This document shows, in pieces, positions 48,692 through 57,231 of a stretch of DNA of 64,000 bases; position 1 is the stretch's first letter, and every line of letters begins with the position of its first letter. The position numbers were made by a program, and so were the translations under genes. A model generated the notes under the pieces. That model was not told where the DNA came from, searched no databases, and was given only the letters and a program-made list of their open reading frames with translations. This DNA comes from an uncultured Neglectibacter sp. (GTDB lineage Bacteria; Bacillota; Clostridia; Oscillospirales; Acutalibacteraceae): the NCBI GenBank assembly GCA_946554335.1, contig CAMNSA010000005.1:62001-126000 (forward strand), given 5' to 3'.

Positions 48692-50188
48692 TTACACGAT
48701 CCAGTCCATACTGCGGTTTACCGCCGCTTTCCAGCGGGCAAGCTCCTTTTCAAGGCGTTCCTCATCCCGCTGGGGAGTGAACACTGTTTGAAGCTTCCAC
48801 ACGGCGGAAAGCTCTTTCAGGTCCTCCCAGACGCCCACGGTGAGCCCGGCCATCATAGCGGAGCCCAGAGCCGTTGTTTCCAGGCACTGAGGGCGGCAGA
48901 CCTTGAGGTTCAGAAGATCCGCCTGGTGCTGCATCAAAAAGCGGCTGCGGGAAGCTCCGCCGTCTACGCGCAGCTCAGTGATAGGCGTTTTCGATTCCTG
49001 TTCCATGGTTTTCACCAGATCGTAGCTTTCCAAGGCAATGCTCTCCAGCACAGCCCGGCAGAGATGGGCCCGCTTCGTGCCTCTGGTAATGCCCAAAAGG
49101 GCGCCTCTTGCATACATATTCCAGTAGGGCGCGCCCAGGCCGGTAAAGGCGGGCACAAAGGTGACGCCGCCGGTATCCTCCACCATCTCCGCCAGAAGAT
49201 CCGCCTCCTGAGGCGTCTTGATGAGCTCCATCTCGTCCCGAAGCCACTTGATGGCAGAGCCCGCGTTGAAAGCGCTGCCCTCTAAAGCGTAGGTCACCTG
49301 GCCGCCGATCTTCCAGGCGATGGTGGTCAAAAGCCCGTTTTCCGACTGCACCGGAGTGCCGCCGGTATTCATCAGCACAAAACAGCCTGTGCCATAAGTG
49401 TTTTTCGCCATTCCCCGCTCAAAGCAGCACTGGCCGAACAGAGCGGCGTGCTGGTCTCCCGCCATACCCGCAATGGGGATCTCCGCCCCCAGGACGGAGG
49501 GCTGACACATTCCCACCAGCTCGCCGGATTCCACCACCCGGGGCAAAGCGCTTCTGGGAACGCCTAATTCCTTGAGCATATCGTCGTCCCAGCGCAGCTT
49601 GTGAATGTCAAACAGCATGGTGCGGGAAGCGTTGGAGACATCCGTTACATAGGAGGCTCCCTCCGTGAGAGAATACACCAGCCAGGTGTCGATGGTGCCG
49701 AAGCGCAGTCTTCCCTTATTGGCAAGCTCCTTCGCGGCGGGAACATTTTTCAGGATCCATTTCATCTTCGTGCCCGCGAAATAGGGGTCGATAATGAGCC
49801 CGGTGGTGCTGCGGATATACTCCTCCATCCCGGCGGCCTTCAGGCGCTCGCACTCCGCAGCGGTGCGTCTGCACTGCCAGACAATGGCGTTGCAGATGGG
49901 GATCCCGGTGGCCGCGTCCCAGGCCACGGTGGTCTCCCGCTGGTTGGTAATACTGATGGCGGCGATATCCTGGGCGGTGATCCCCGCCTCCCCCACGGCC
50001 TGCCGCATGGCAAACAGGGTGGTTTGCAGGATCTCCACTGCGTCGTGCTCCACGAAGCCCGGCTGCGGGTAGATCTGTTTAAACTCCTTCTGCCCCATTC
50101 CCGCTATGCTGCCGAAGGCGTCAAACAGGACGGCCCGGGAACTGGTCGTGCCCTGGTCCAAAGACAGGATGTACTTTCCCACTACCAT
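48692..50188 (-). CDS. glpK: Glycerol kinase
   Basis: The 498-residue FGGY kinase has the N-terminal phosphate loop LSLDQGTTSSRAVLFD, the glycerol-binding NQRETTVAWD, and the C-terminal signature ELRVDGGASRSRFLMQHQADLL. It phosphorylates glycerol to glycerol 3-phosphate. The His-containing loop used for PTS phosphorylation in Firmicutes appears as FGQCCFERGMAKNTYGTG, without the usual His in the motif, so PTS control may be absent. The SD is AAGGAGTGAG. glpF or glpD is not adjacent. Confidence 0.96.
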   Translation of the reverse strand: MVVGKYILSLDQGTTSSRAVLFDAFGSIAGMGQKEFKQIYPQPGFVEHDAVEILQTTLFAMRQAVGEAGITAQDIAAISITNQRETTVAWDAATGIPICNAIVWQCRRTAAECERLKAAGMEEYIRSTTGLIIDPYFAGTKMKWILKNVPAAKELANKGRLRFGTIDTWLVYSLTEGASYVTDVSNASRTMLFDIHKLRWDDDMLKELGVPRSALPRVVESGELVGMCQPSVLGAEIPIAGMAGDQHAALFGQCCFERGMAKNTYGTGCFVLMNTGGTPVQSENGLLTTIAWKIGGQVTYALEGSAFNAGSAIKWLRDEMELIKTPQEADLLAEMVEDTGGVTFVPAFTGLGAPYWNMYARGALLGITRGTKRAHLCRAVLESIALESYDLVKTMEQESKTPITELRVDGGASRSRFLMQHQADLLNLKVCRPQCLETTALGSAMMAGLTVGVWEDLKELSAVWKLQTVFTPQRDEERLEKELARWKAAVNRSMDWIV

Positions 50189-50260
50189 ACGCTCTCACTC
50201 CTTTTTATCGTTATCGTTCAGGGCTTTGCTTTCCAATGTCCTTTTTACCGGCAGGACAAC

Positions 50261-50776
50261 TCACTTTCCCAGCGCCCGCCTGAGCCGGGAGAAGATATCC
50301 TTCCTCCCCACATGCAGCAGCTTATAGCTTCGAAGCCACGAGGGCTCCAGCTTTTCCAGCACCACCTGGGGAGATTTGTACTCCGAGAGTTTTTTCTCTG
50401 TACTCAACGCCGTTAAAAGCTCCTGAAACTCCCGGTGGGTGATCTCCCCTTCTATGCTGGGCTTCAAAGAGCGGTAATTCCCCGGCATCGTGAACTGATA
50501 GGCATAGAGGAAATCCGCCCACTGAGAAAACTCCGTGAGATGCACTTCCTCCTCCGGCACATCCAAGATGAGCTTCACAGAGCCGGACACCTTCCCGAAG
50601 GTTCTTTGCTTCTTGCCCTTGATGACGCCGAAAATGGGGCACTCACAGGAAAGCCCCAGCATATCGATGAGGGCGGCGTATTCACCCTTGAGCCTGAGGT
50701 TGGGCTTGGCGCGGTAAACGCTGCCCGATTTTAAAATATCCAGCACTAATCTGGACTGATAAGTTTCTATGATCAT
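50261..50776 (-). CDS. Uncharacterised protein downstream of ADP-ribosylglycohydrolase (DUF3841-like)
   Basis: From ATG 50776 (AAGGTGTG upstream) the protein has 171 residues. It opens with IIETYQSRLVLDILKSGSVYRA, which weakly recalls DUF3841-type proteins, but I do not assign a function. There is no membrane segment or clear catalytic motif. It follows the ADP-ribosylglycohydrolase gene after 61 bp on the same strand, so they may be one unit. The frame extends upstream over the ADP-ribosylglycohydrolase end, which I take as a shadow. Confidence 0.6.
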   Translation of the reverse strand: MIIETYQSRLVLDILKSGSVYRAKPNLRLKGEYAALIDMLGLSCECPIFGVIKGKKQRTFGKVSGSVKLILDVPEEEVHLTEFSQWADFLYAYQFTMPGNYRSLKPSIEGEITHREFQELLTALSTEKKLSEYKSPQVVLEKLEPSWLRSYKLLHVGRKDIFSRLRRALGK

Positions 50777-50837
50777 AAAACACACCTTTCTGCCCTGCCG
50801 AAGCCAAGGCGGAAACTGTCTCACTTCATTTGGGGCG

Positions 50838-51680
50838 TTAAATTTGCGTTGGTTCAATTTCTCCCTTTTTGAGAGCTTCCGGGGAGAGAGTCGCCCACTC
50901 ATAGAGAAAGGTGTCAAATTCCCCGTTTTCATTGGGCTTGATGAGAAACCTCCGCAAAAGCTCCTCCTCCGGAAAGCCCGTGCCCTGATAAAAGGCGTCC
51001 GCGATCCCGCCTGCGATACAGGCCACGGTGTCCGTGTCGCATTTTACGCGATACACATTCCGGATGCAGCTTTCCCAGTCCTCACTTTCCAAAAAGCACC
51101 GGATGGCCAAGGGCATGGTGCCTTTGGCGGTGACATCGAATTTTCCGAAAGGGCGGTAAAAGGCGACGGGCCGGTGGATCCGGTAGCCGTACCTTTTGTG
51201 AAGATACCGGGCAATGGTCCTTTTGGACTCTCCGGTACGGGCCAGGTACACAGCGGCGGCGGTAGCCATAGCCGCCTTTTCCCCCTCCGGATGGTTATGG
51301 GTGCAGTCAGAACTGAGCTTTGCCTGCCGTTCTACCTCTTCCAGAGTATCAAAATAGGAGCCGATGAAGCTCACCCGCATGGCGGATCCGTTCCCATAGC
51401 TATAATAGCCTTTTTCCGAAAAGGTGGTGAACCAGTTGATAAAGAGATTCCCATACCCCACCTTGGAATACCTTCTGCCGAATCTGCCGTAGGCCTTTGC
51501 GTAGGGGATCCGGTTGAGCACCGCGTATTTGGTAGCGACGGTGAGCACCGTATCGTCCGTGAAAGTGCTGGCGCCCCCGAACAGGTCCACCCGTTTAGGG
51601 TCAAAGTCTGTAGGCCTGGTAAACTCAAACCGGGAACCGGCAATATCTCCTAAGATCGCTCCATACACGAATACACTCAC
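50838..51680 (-). CDS. ADP-ribosylglycohydrolase family protein
   Basis: The 280-residue DraG/ARH-type protein has the two Mg-binding clusters: FTDDTVLT in the N-terminal third and KCDTDTVACIAGGIADA in the C-terminal third. The N-terminus GAILGDIAGSRFEF is typical. Members remove ADP-ribose from proteins or nucleic acids, or hydrolyse ADP-ribosyl metabolites. No nitrogen-fixation partner is present, so a regulatory or toxin-countering role is possible. It is the first of a two-gene unit. Confidence 0.92.
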   Translation of the reverse strand: MSVFVYGAILGDIAGSRFEFTRPTDFDPKRVDLFGGASTFTDDTVLTVATKYAVLNRIPYAKAYGRFGRRYSKVGYGNLFINWFTTFSEKGYYSYGNGSAMRVSFIGSYFDTLEEVERQAKLSSDCTHNHPEGEKAAMATAAAVYLARTGESKRTIARYLHKRYGYRIHRPVAFYRPFGKFDVTAKGTMPLAIRCFLESEDWESCIRNVYRVKCDTDTVACIAGGIADAFYQGTGFPEEELLRRFLIKPNENGEFDTFLYEWATLSPEALKKGEIEPTQI

Positions 51681-51810
51681 CCATCCGCCCTAAAATCAAT
51701 TTTCTTCTTTCTTCTTTGAAAGAAGAATACCATATTCTTTCCACTTTTACCAGACTCAGAAGGAAGAAAGATAGAATTATTTTTATTTCACTTTCCGAAA
51801 ACGGGAAAAA

Positions 51811-51848
51811 GACCCCGGGCTTTCCCGAAAACGGGAAAGCCCGGAGTC
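51811..51848 (-). terminator. Terminator of the ctsR-mcsA-mcsB-clpC operon
   Basis: CCGGGCTTTCCC / GGGAAAGCCCGG with a GAC/GTC extension, then TCTTTTT on the minus strand, 25 bp after clpC. Confidence 0.88.
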
Positions 51849-51873
51849 CTGTACTTTTTTGAGGTTCAGCCGC

Positions 51874-54330
51874 TCACTCTGTCTCCCGGAAGGTAAAGCT
51901 TTCGCCTTCATGAGTGCACAGATATTTTTTCCCGGCGCTGATCCTCCCCTCCAGCATCTGCTCGGATACCGGGTCCTCGATCTTGCTCTGGATCACTCTG
52001 CGCAGGGGCCTCGCGCCATAGAGGGGGTCATACCCAAGCTGCGCCACCGCGTCCACCGCTTCAGGCGTGAAGGAGAGGGAGATCTCCATTTCGCTTAGCT
52101 TCTCCTGAAGCTTTGAAAGCATCTTTTCCGCGATCTTTCCCGTATCCTCTCTCGTAAGCTTGTGAAAGACGATAATGTCATCCACACGGTTTAGGAACTC
52201 CGGCTTAAAGAGCTTTTTCAGCTCTCCCATCACAAGGTCCTTGGTGCGCTCAAAATCGGAGCTTTCGCTTTCCTCTCCGGCAAAGCCCAGGCTCTTCTGG
52301 CGCTCTGTGATCAGCTTGGCGCCCACATTGGAGGTCATGATGATCACCGTGTTTTTGAAGTCTACTGTCCTGCCCTGAGAATCGGTGACCCGGCCATCCT
52401 CCAGCACCTGCAAAAGGATATTGAACACATCGGGGTGGGCCTTCTCAATCTCGTCGAACAGCACTACGGAGTAGGGCTTTCTGCGCACGGCCTCGGTGAG
52501 CTGGCCGCCCTCGTCAAAGCCCACATATCCGGGAGGCGACCCCACCAGACGGGACACCGTGTGCTTCTCCATATATTCTGACATATCAAAGCGGATCATG
52601 GCCTTTTCATCGCCGAACATGGCTTCTCCCAGAGCCTTGCACAGCTCCGTCTTGCCCACGCCCGTAGGGCCCAAAAACAGGAAGGAGCCGATGGGGCGGT
52701 TTTTGTCCTTCAGGCCCACTCTGCCCCGGCGGATAGCCTTGGAAATGGCGGTGACCGCCTCCTGCTGTCCCACCACCCGGCGGTGCAGAGTATCCTCCAG
52801 GCGCAAAAGGCGCTGGCTTTCCTCCTCCGTCAGCTGCGAGACGGGGATCCCCGTCCACATGGCCACGATCTCCGCGATGTCCTCCGGACCTACCACGCTG
52901 CCGGAGCGCTCGTTCTTCGCGCTCCACTCGTCCCGGGCCTTTTCCAGCTTTTCGGAAAGCTCCTTCTGCTGATCCCGTAAAGAGGCGGCCCGTTCAAAGT
53001 CCTGGGTATTCACCGCGGCGGCCTTATCCAGCTCCAGCTCTTTGAGCTTCTTTTCCAGCTCCTGAAGGTTGTCCGGCGCCGTAAAGGCCCGCAGCCTCAC
53101 TCTGGAAGCGGCCTCGTCGATGAGGTCGATGGCCTTATCCGGCAGGAAGCGGTCCGCAATATAGCGGGAGGAGAGCTTCACAGCGGCCTCAATGGCCTCC
53201 TTGGTGATCTCTACCTTGTGATGAGCTTCGTACCGGTCCTTGAGCCCCTCCAGGATCTCCAAAGTCTCCTCCTCGCTGGGTTCGCCCACAGTGACAGGCT
53301 GGAACCGGCGCTCCAGGGCCGCATCCTTTTCGATATGCTTGCGGTATTCGTCAATGGTGGTGGCGCCGATCACCTGAAAATCGCCTCTGGCCAAAGCGGG
53401 CTTCAGGATATTGGCTGCGTCCGCGGAGCCCTCTGCGGAACCGGCGCCGATGATGGTATGCAGCTCGTCGATAAAGAGGATCACATTCCCGTCCGTCTTT
53501 ACCTCGTCAATAGCCTTCTTGATCCGCTCCTCAAAGTCGCCCCGGTATTTGGCCCCTGCCACCATGCCTGTGAGGTCTAAAGAGATCAGGCGCTTGTCCT
53601 TCAAGGGCTCCGGCACATCCCCGGAGTGGATCTTTAAGGCAAGGCCCTCGGCTACCGCCGTTTTTCCCACGCCGGGTTCGCCGATCAGGACCGGGTTATT
53701 CTTGGTGCGCCGGGAGAGGATCTGCACTACCCGTTCGATCTCGTTCTGTCGTCCGATAACGGGATCGATCTTTCCCTCTCCCGCCAGTCGGGTCAAATCT
53801 CTTCCAAACTGCTCCAGCGCCTTATTTCCGGCTCCGCCTCCTTCCCCACGCTCTGCCGCTTCCTGGGCTTTGGCCGTGAAGGCCGCGCCGTTTAAGGCCC
53901 CGGAAAGCTCGGAGACGATCCGGTTGGGATCCACTCCCAGCGCCTGAAGGAAACGCATCGCATAGCTCTGGCCATCCTCCAAAATGGCAATGAGAAGATG
54001 CTCTGTGCCCACATAGGAGGTGTGCAGCCGTACGCCGACGATAGCGGCCACCTGAAGGATCCGCTTGGTGCGGGGAGTAAAATCATCTACACTGAGAGAA
54101 GTGGGCACGCCGGAGCCGATCTTTTCCCGGATCAGCCCCAGATAATTTTCAGCGGTAACCCCCAGCTTATTGAGCACCGTTGAGGCGACGCCTGTGCCCT
54201 CCTTCAGGATACCCAGCACCAGGTGTTCGCTGCCAATATAGTCGTGGCCCAGCTCCTGGGCGCTTTCGATCGCCAGGTTCAAGGCCTGATTTGCCTTTTC
54301 TGTAAAACCGTTAAAATGATACATCATCAT
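51874..54330 (-). CDS. clpC: ATP-dependent Clp protease ATP-binding subunit ClpC
   Basis: The protein of about 818 residues has two ClpN repeats (AIESAQELGHDYIGSEHLVL), AAA1 with GEPGVGKTAVAEG, a UVR-containing middle domain, and AAA2 with GPTGVGKTELCKA. The AAA2 Walker B is VVLFDEIEKAHPDV. It unfolds substrates for ClpP and works with the arginine kinase McsB. Three ATG codons in a row (54330, 54327, 54324) follow AAAGG, and any could be the start. It ends the CtsR operon. Confidence 0.97.
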   Translation of the reverse strand: MMMYHFNGFTEKANQALNLAIESAQELGHDYIGSEHLVLGILKEGTGVASTVLNKLGVTAENYLGLIREKIGSGVPTSLSVDDFTPRTKRILQVAAIVGVRLHTSYVGTEHLLIAILEDGQSYAMRFLQALGVDPNRIVSELSGALNGAAFTAKAQEAAERGEGGGAGNKALEQFGRDLTRLAGEGKIDPVIGRQNEIERVVQILSRRTKNNPVLIGEPGVGKTAVAEGLALKIHSGDVPEPLKDKRLISLDLTGMVAGAKYRGDFEERIKKAIDEVKTDGNVILFIDELHTIIGAGSAEGSADAANILKPALARGDFQVIGATTIDEYRKHIEKDAALERRFQPVTVGEPSEEETLEILEGLKDRYEAHHKVEITKEAIEAAVKLSSRYIADRFLPDKAIDLIDEAASRVRLRAFTAPDNLQELEKKLKELELDKAAAVNTQDFERAASLRDQQKELSEKLEKARDEWSAKNERSGSVVGPEDIAEIVAMWTGIPVSQLTEEESQRLLRLEDTLHRRVVGQQEAVTAISKAIRRGRVGLKDKNRPIGSFLFLGPTGVGKTELCKALGEAMFGDEKAMIRFDMSEYMEKHTVSRLVGSPPGYVGFDEGGQLTEAVRRKPYSVVLFDEIEKAHPDVFNILLQVLEDGRVTDSQGRTVDFKNTVIIMTSNVGAKLITERQKSLGFAGEESESSDFERTKDLVMGELKKLFKPEFLNRVDDIIVFHKLTREDTGKIAEKMLSKLQEKLSEMEISLSFTPEAVDAVAQLGYDPLYGARPLRRVIQSKIEDPVSEQMLEGRISAGKKYLCTHEGESFTFRETE

Positions 54331-54384
54331 CCATCCTTTCCATTCCATTCTTGCCGGAAGGAGCTTTCTTAATACAGGGAAGGC

Positions 54385-55422
54385 TCATACTGCCTCCCGC
54401 AGCGCCCCACAGGCCTTTCGCACCATCTGAGCCCTGCAGGCGTCCCGCTCTCGCTCTTCCATTGTCTTTCCCTCCCGGGACATCAGCGTGGCGGGCTGCG
54501 TGTGGACGGTCAAAGCGTTCACAGCTCCCCAGTCAAGGCCCTTTAACACCCCTGAGGCAATCCCTACGCGCACTAAGGACATGGCCTCCAGAAACTCGGA
54601 GGTGGAAAGCACCTTGGCGTGCTGCAAAATTCCCGCCGCCCGGCAGATCTGGTCCTGAAAGGCAAGCCTTTCGCCCATCTGATGTCTCAGCTTTCGCTCC
54701 TCTTCAATGAGCTGCATGGAAACGGCATTTAAATTGTCCACCGCCTCACGCTCACTGAGGCCCAGGGTGATCTGGTTGGAGAGCTGATACATGCTTCCCA
54801 TCACCTGAGAGCCCTCGCCGTAGGTCCCGCGAAGGGTAAGCCCCAGCTTGGAAAGATTCTCCGAAAGCCGGGCCATGCTGCCGTTTTCCGCCGTTGCCGG
54901 CAGATGGAGCATGACGGAGGCTCTCATCCCGGTACCCAGATTGGTGGGACACTGGGTGAGAAAGCCGAATTCCCTGTCAAAGGCAAATTTCAGGCTCTCC
55001 GAAAGGACCGTTTCCACCCGGTCCGCCGTTTCCAAGGCTTCTTTCAGGGAAAGACCCTCCCGCATCACCTGAAGGCGCAGGTGATCTTCCTCGTTGATCA
55101 TCAGGCAGACGCTTTCATCCCCGGAAAGCAGGATCCCCTTTTCTCCCTTGGCGGAGAGAAATTCCGGACTGATGAGGTGGCGTTCCGCTAAAGACACTGC
55201 CTGCTCCTGTGTGAGGCTGTTAAGAGCGAGGAAGGAAAAATCCCTGGACAAAACCGAGTTTCCGGAAAGCAAAGCGTTCTTTACCCGATCTTCCACCTCC
55301 TTGAGCTCCTTTTGAGAGGCCCTCGCGGGGAACGGGTATTCCGAAAGGTTTCTGGCAAGTCTCACCCTGGTGCTCACCGCCACATCGGCGCAGGGCCCTG
55401 CCTTTTCATACCATTTATCCAT
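54385..55422 (-). CDS. mcsB: Protein-arginine kinase McsB
   Basis: The 345-residue protein resembles the phosphagen kinase catalytic domain: STRVRLARNLSEYPFP near the start, the nucleotide-binding FLTQCPTNLGTGMRASVMLHLP and the loop GTYGEGSQVMGSMYQLSN. It phosphorylates arginine on aberrant proteins, marking them for ClpC-ClpP. It overlaps the mcsA stop by 8 bp and is followed by clpC. Confidence 0.97.
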   Translation of the reverse strand: MDKWYEKAGPCADVAVSTRVRLARNLSEYPFPARASQKELKEVEDRVKNALLSGNSVLSRDFSFLALNSLTQEQAVSLAERHLISPEFLSAKGEKGILLSGDESVCLMINEEDHLRLQVMREGLSLKEALETADRVETVLSESLKFAFDREFGFLTQCPTNLGTGMRASVMLHLPATAENGSMARLSENLSKLGLTLRGTYGEGSQVMGSMYQLSNQITLGLSEREAVDNLNAVSMQLIEEERKLRHQMGERLAFQDQICRAAGILQHAKVLSTSEFLEAMSLVRVGIASGVLKGLDWGAVNALTVHTQPATLMSREGKTMEERERDACRAQMVRKACGALREAV

Positions 55423-55924
55423 TCTCCTCCAACTCCTTTATCTCGTCTCTGAGCACAGCGGCCCGCTCAAAGTTCTGGGCCTCCACCGCCTCTTTTAACA
55501 GGCGCTTCTTCTCTTCAAGGGGAGAGCTTTTCACCGCCACGATAGGCCCGGGCTGCTCGGTCACCCGCAAGGCGCTGCCTCCCGGGGTCTTTCCCACATG
55601 CTTCGCTGTACCGTGGATACGCTGGATCACCGGGAGCAGCTTTTCCCGGAACACGCTGTAACAGTTTGCGCAGCCCACCTTACCTGTTTTGGAGATCTCC
55701 TCAAAGGTGGAGCCGCATTTCTCACAGCACAGGGTATCCCGCGCCCGTTCCTGCTTCCCGATGAGCCCGGTAAGCAAGCTTCCCAGACCCCAGCTTTCCA
55801 AAAAATCCTCATAGCCCTTTTCCCGCGCGCAGTCCGCACACAGGTGATACTCTTTCAGTCTTCCCCCCACCACCATTTTCAGGTAGGTGGTGGCGACCTT
55901 TTTTCCGCAGCTCTCACACAGCAT
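55415..55924 (-). CDS. mcsA: McsB activator protein McsA
   Basis: From ATG 55924 the protein has 169 residues. It has zinc-finger pairs CESCGKK, CADCAREKG, CCEKCG and CANCYS, and a C-terminal UVR motif (EEKKRLLKEAVEAQNFERAAVLRDEIKEL region). McsA binds metal and activates McsB. It overlaps ctsR by 11 bp and mcsB by 8 bp, so the genes are coupled. Confidence 0.95.
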   Translation of the reverse strand: MLCESCGKKVATTYLKMVVGGRLKEYHLCADCAREKGYEDFLESWGLGSLLTGLIGKQERARDTLCCEKCGSTFEEISKTGKVGCANCYSVFREKLLPVIQRIHGTAKHVGKTPGGSALRVTEQPGPIVAVKSSPLEEKKRLLKEAVEAQNFERAAVLRDEIKELEENG

Positions 55925-56390
55925 AGCCGGAGCCCTCCTGATTCCTGCTGACCAGCAGCATATTTTTGTAAATGGCCGCGCGCACCCTGTTTTGAATATC
56001 CTTGGGAAGCCCCCCCAAGGACTGCTCGGACACCGCCGCAAGGATCATCGACCCCACGCCTTTGGAAAGTACGCCGCTTTGCACCATATTCTCCGTCATG
56101 GCCCGGGCCGCGCCAATATCCAGGGAATCTCCCACCGCGTTAATGATATGCATCATCACATCGGATTTAGAAAGCTGCCTGCGGGTGATGCGGATATAGC
56201 CGCCGCCTCCCCGCCTGCTCTCTACCAGGTATCCCTGCTCCGGCGTGAAGCGGGAGGTGAGCACATAGTTGATCTGGCTGGGGACGCAGCCCAGAAGATT
56301 TGCCAGCTCGTTTCGCTGGATCTCGGCGATCCCGTCCGTCTCCTTCAAAAGCTCCAGAATATAATTGGCCACGCTGTCACTGATCCGCAT
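55914..56390 (-). CDS. ctsR: Transcriptional repressor CtsR
   Basis: The 158-residue protein has the CtsR N-terminal winged helix ending in the glycine-rich wing VESRRGGGGYIRI and a C-terminal dimerisation domain. CtsR represses clp genes until stress, when arginine phosphorylation or heat releases it. Two CtsR operators flank the consensus promoter just upstream, so the operon is autoregulated. Confidence 0.95.
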   Translation of the reverse strand: MRISDSVANYILELLKETDGIAEIQRNELANLLGCVPSQINYVLTSRFTPEQGYLVESRRGGGGYIRITRRQLSKSDVMMHIINAVGDSLDIGAARAMTENMVQSGVLSKGVGSMILAAVSEQSLGGLPKDIQNRVRAAIYKNMLLVSRNQEGSGYAV

Positions 56391-56416
56391 AAGACCGCCT
56401 CCTGCCTTGATTTGTC

Positions 56417-56433
56417 TTTGACTTTCTTTGACT
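56417..56433 (-). promoter_or_regulatory. CtsR operator downstream of the promoter
   Basis: AGTCAAAGAAAGTCAAA on the minus strand, a full match to the CtsR direct-repeat heptad (RGTCAAANANRGTCAAA). Confidence 0.92.
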
Positions 56434-56443
56434 TTCTGTGTTC

Positions 56444-56472
56444 ATTATAAGAAACTGACGATCCCCTGTCAA
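56444..56472 (-). promoter_or_regulatory. Consensus promoter of the CtsR operon
   Basis: Minus strand: TTGACA (56472-56467), 17-bp spacer, TATAAT (56449-56444); both hexamers are perfect. Confidence 0.9.
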
Positions 56473-56489
56473 AGTCAAAGAAAGTCAAA
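56473..56489 (+). promoter_or_regulatory. CtsR operator upstream of the -35
   Basis: The same 17-bp AGTCAAAGAAAGTCAAA on the plus strand, directly next to the -35. The two operators point toward each other around the promoter. Confidence 0.92.
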
Positions 56490-56574
56490 TATGAATTATT
56501 TCCCTCTGCTATCTCTTTTAAGCTCTCATTTACTCTCATTTTCTCCTGATTTCATATTTTTAAATCCAATCGGA

Positions 56575-56601
56575 ACCTTTTCTCCGCTTTGCCATAAGAT
56601 A
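56575..56601 (+). promoter_or_regulatory. Candidate SigK promoter of the Cys-rich peptide
   Basis: AC at 56575-56576, 16-bp spacer, CATAAGATA at 56593-56601, matching the SigK pattern AC-N16/17-CATANNNTA. It lies 57 bp before the start codon. Confidence 0.55.
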
Positions 56602-56610
56602 AGAGTGTAA

Positions 56611-56636
56611 AGGCGATCACGCTGTAAAGATCGCCT
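56611..56636 (+). promoter_or_regulatory. Leader hairpin before the Cys-rich peptide
   Basis: AGGCGATC / GATCGCCT with a 10-base loop lies between the SigK-like promoter and the ribosome site. Confidence 0.5.
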
Positions 56637-56658
56637 AAGTGAAAGGAGGCGTGCTTCA

Positions 56659-56790
56659 ATGTGTAACGGAGGTTGCTCTTGGATCATCATCATCATCCTT
56701 ATCCTTCTGTGCTGCGGCGGCTGTGGTTTCGGCGGTTTTAACAACAATAACAACGACTGCGGTTGTGGCAACTGCGGCGGCTGCTGCTGA
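56659..56790 (+). CDS. Small hydrophobic Gly/Cys-rich protein, probable spore protein
   Basis: The ATG at 56659 follows AAAGGAGGC and opens a 43-residue frame. It has a short N-terminal head (MCNGGCSW), one run of about 12 Ile/Leu residues that could span a membrane, then a Cys/Gly/Asn-rich tail (CCGGCGFGGF, CGCGNCGGCC). The layout recalls small Cys-rich and YjcZ-like spore-coat or forespore proteins of Clostridia. A SigK-like promoter and a leader hairpin lie upstream. A strong bidirectional terminator lies 34 bp downstream. The identity as a coat protein is inferred. Confidence 0.7.
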   Translation: MCNGGCSWIIIIILILLCCGGCGFGGFNNNNNDCGCGNCGGCC

Positions 56791-56824
56791 CGCCACCCAC
56801 CTTTTGAAATCACCTGACCGAAAA

Positions 56825-56860
56825 GGAGGGCGCCGTTTCCCTTTGGAAACGGCGCCCTCC
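56825..56860. terminator. Very strong bidirectional terminator
   Basis: GGAGGGCGCCGTTTCC / GGAAACGGCGCCCTCC is a 16-bp perfect stem with a four-base loop. TTTT follows on the minus strand. It ends the TSCPD-gene transcript and probably that of the Cys-rich peptide. Confidence 0.88.
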
Positions 56861-56901
56861 CACAATATTTCCGCGGCTTTGGCTTTCCCGCCAAGGCTGC
56901 T

Positions 56902-57150
56902 TTATTTTTCCAACGCTTCCGAAAGAGCCATTGCCAGCTGGGCAGGACAGGAGGTGGGCTTAAAACCGCACTTGATATCCTTGCAGCGCTTGATATACTC
57001 CTCCACCTTCATCCCCTTGGCCAGGGCGGCCACGCCCTGAGTATTGCCGCTGCATCCGCCGGTGAACTCCACCGTCTGGATCACGCCGTCCTCCACCACC
57101 GCGTGGATCTTCCGGGAACACACGCCCCGGGGAACATAATTGATCTCCAT
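56902..57150 (-). CDS. TSCPD domain protein (TIGR03905 family)
   Basis: The 82-residue protein has the family's Cys motifs: VPRGVCSRKI, TGGCSGNTQGV, IKCGFKPTSCPAQLA. The TSCPD domain is also found at the C-terminus of class II ribonucleotide reductase, where it binds metal. The free-standing form has no established function. The SD is GAGGAGGATCC. It is a single-gene unit before the strong terminator. Confidence 0.88.
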   Translation of the reverse strand: MEINYVPRGVCSRKIHAVVEDGVIQTVEFTGGCSGNTQGVAALAKGMKVEEYIKRCKDIKCGFKPTSCPAQLAMALSEALEK

Positions 57151-57231
57151 TTGGATCCTCCTCTCTTTTTTGCTTTCTTCCTTAGAACTCTCTGCTTTTC
57201 TCCGATACTATAACAGAACTCCCCCGTTGTG

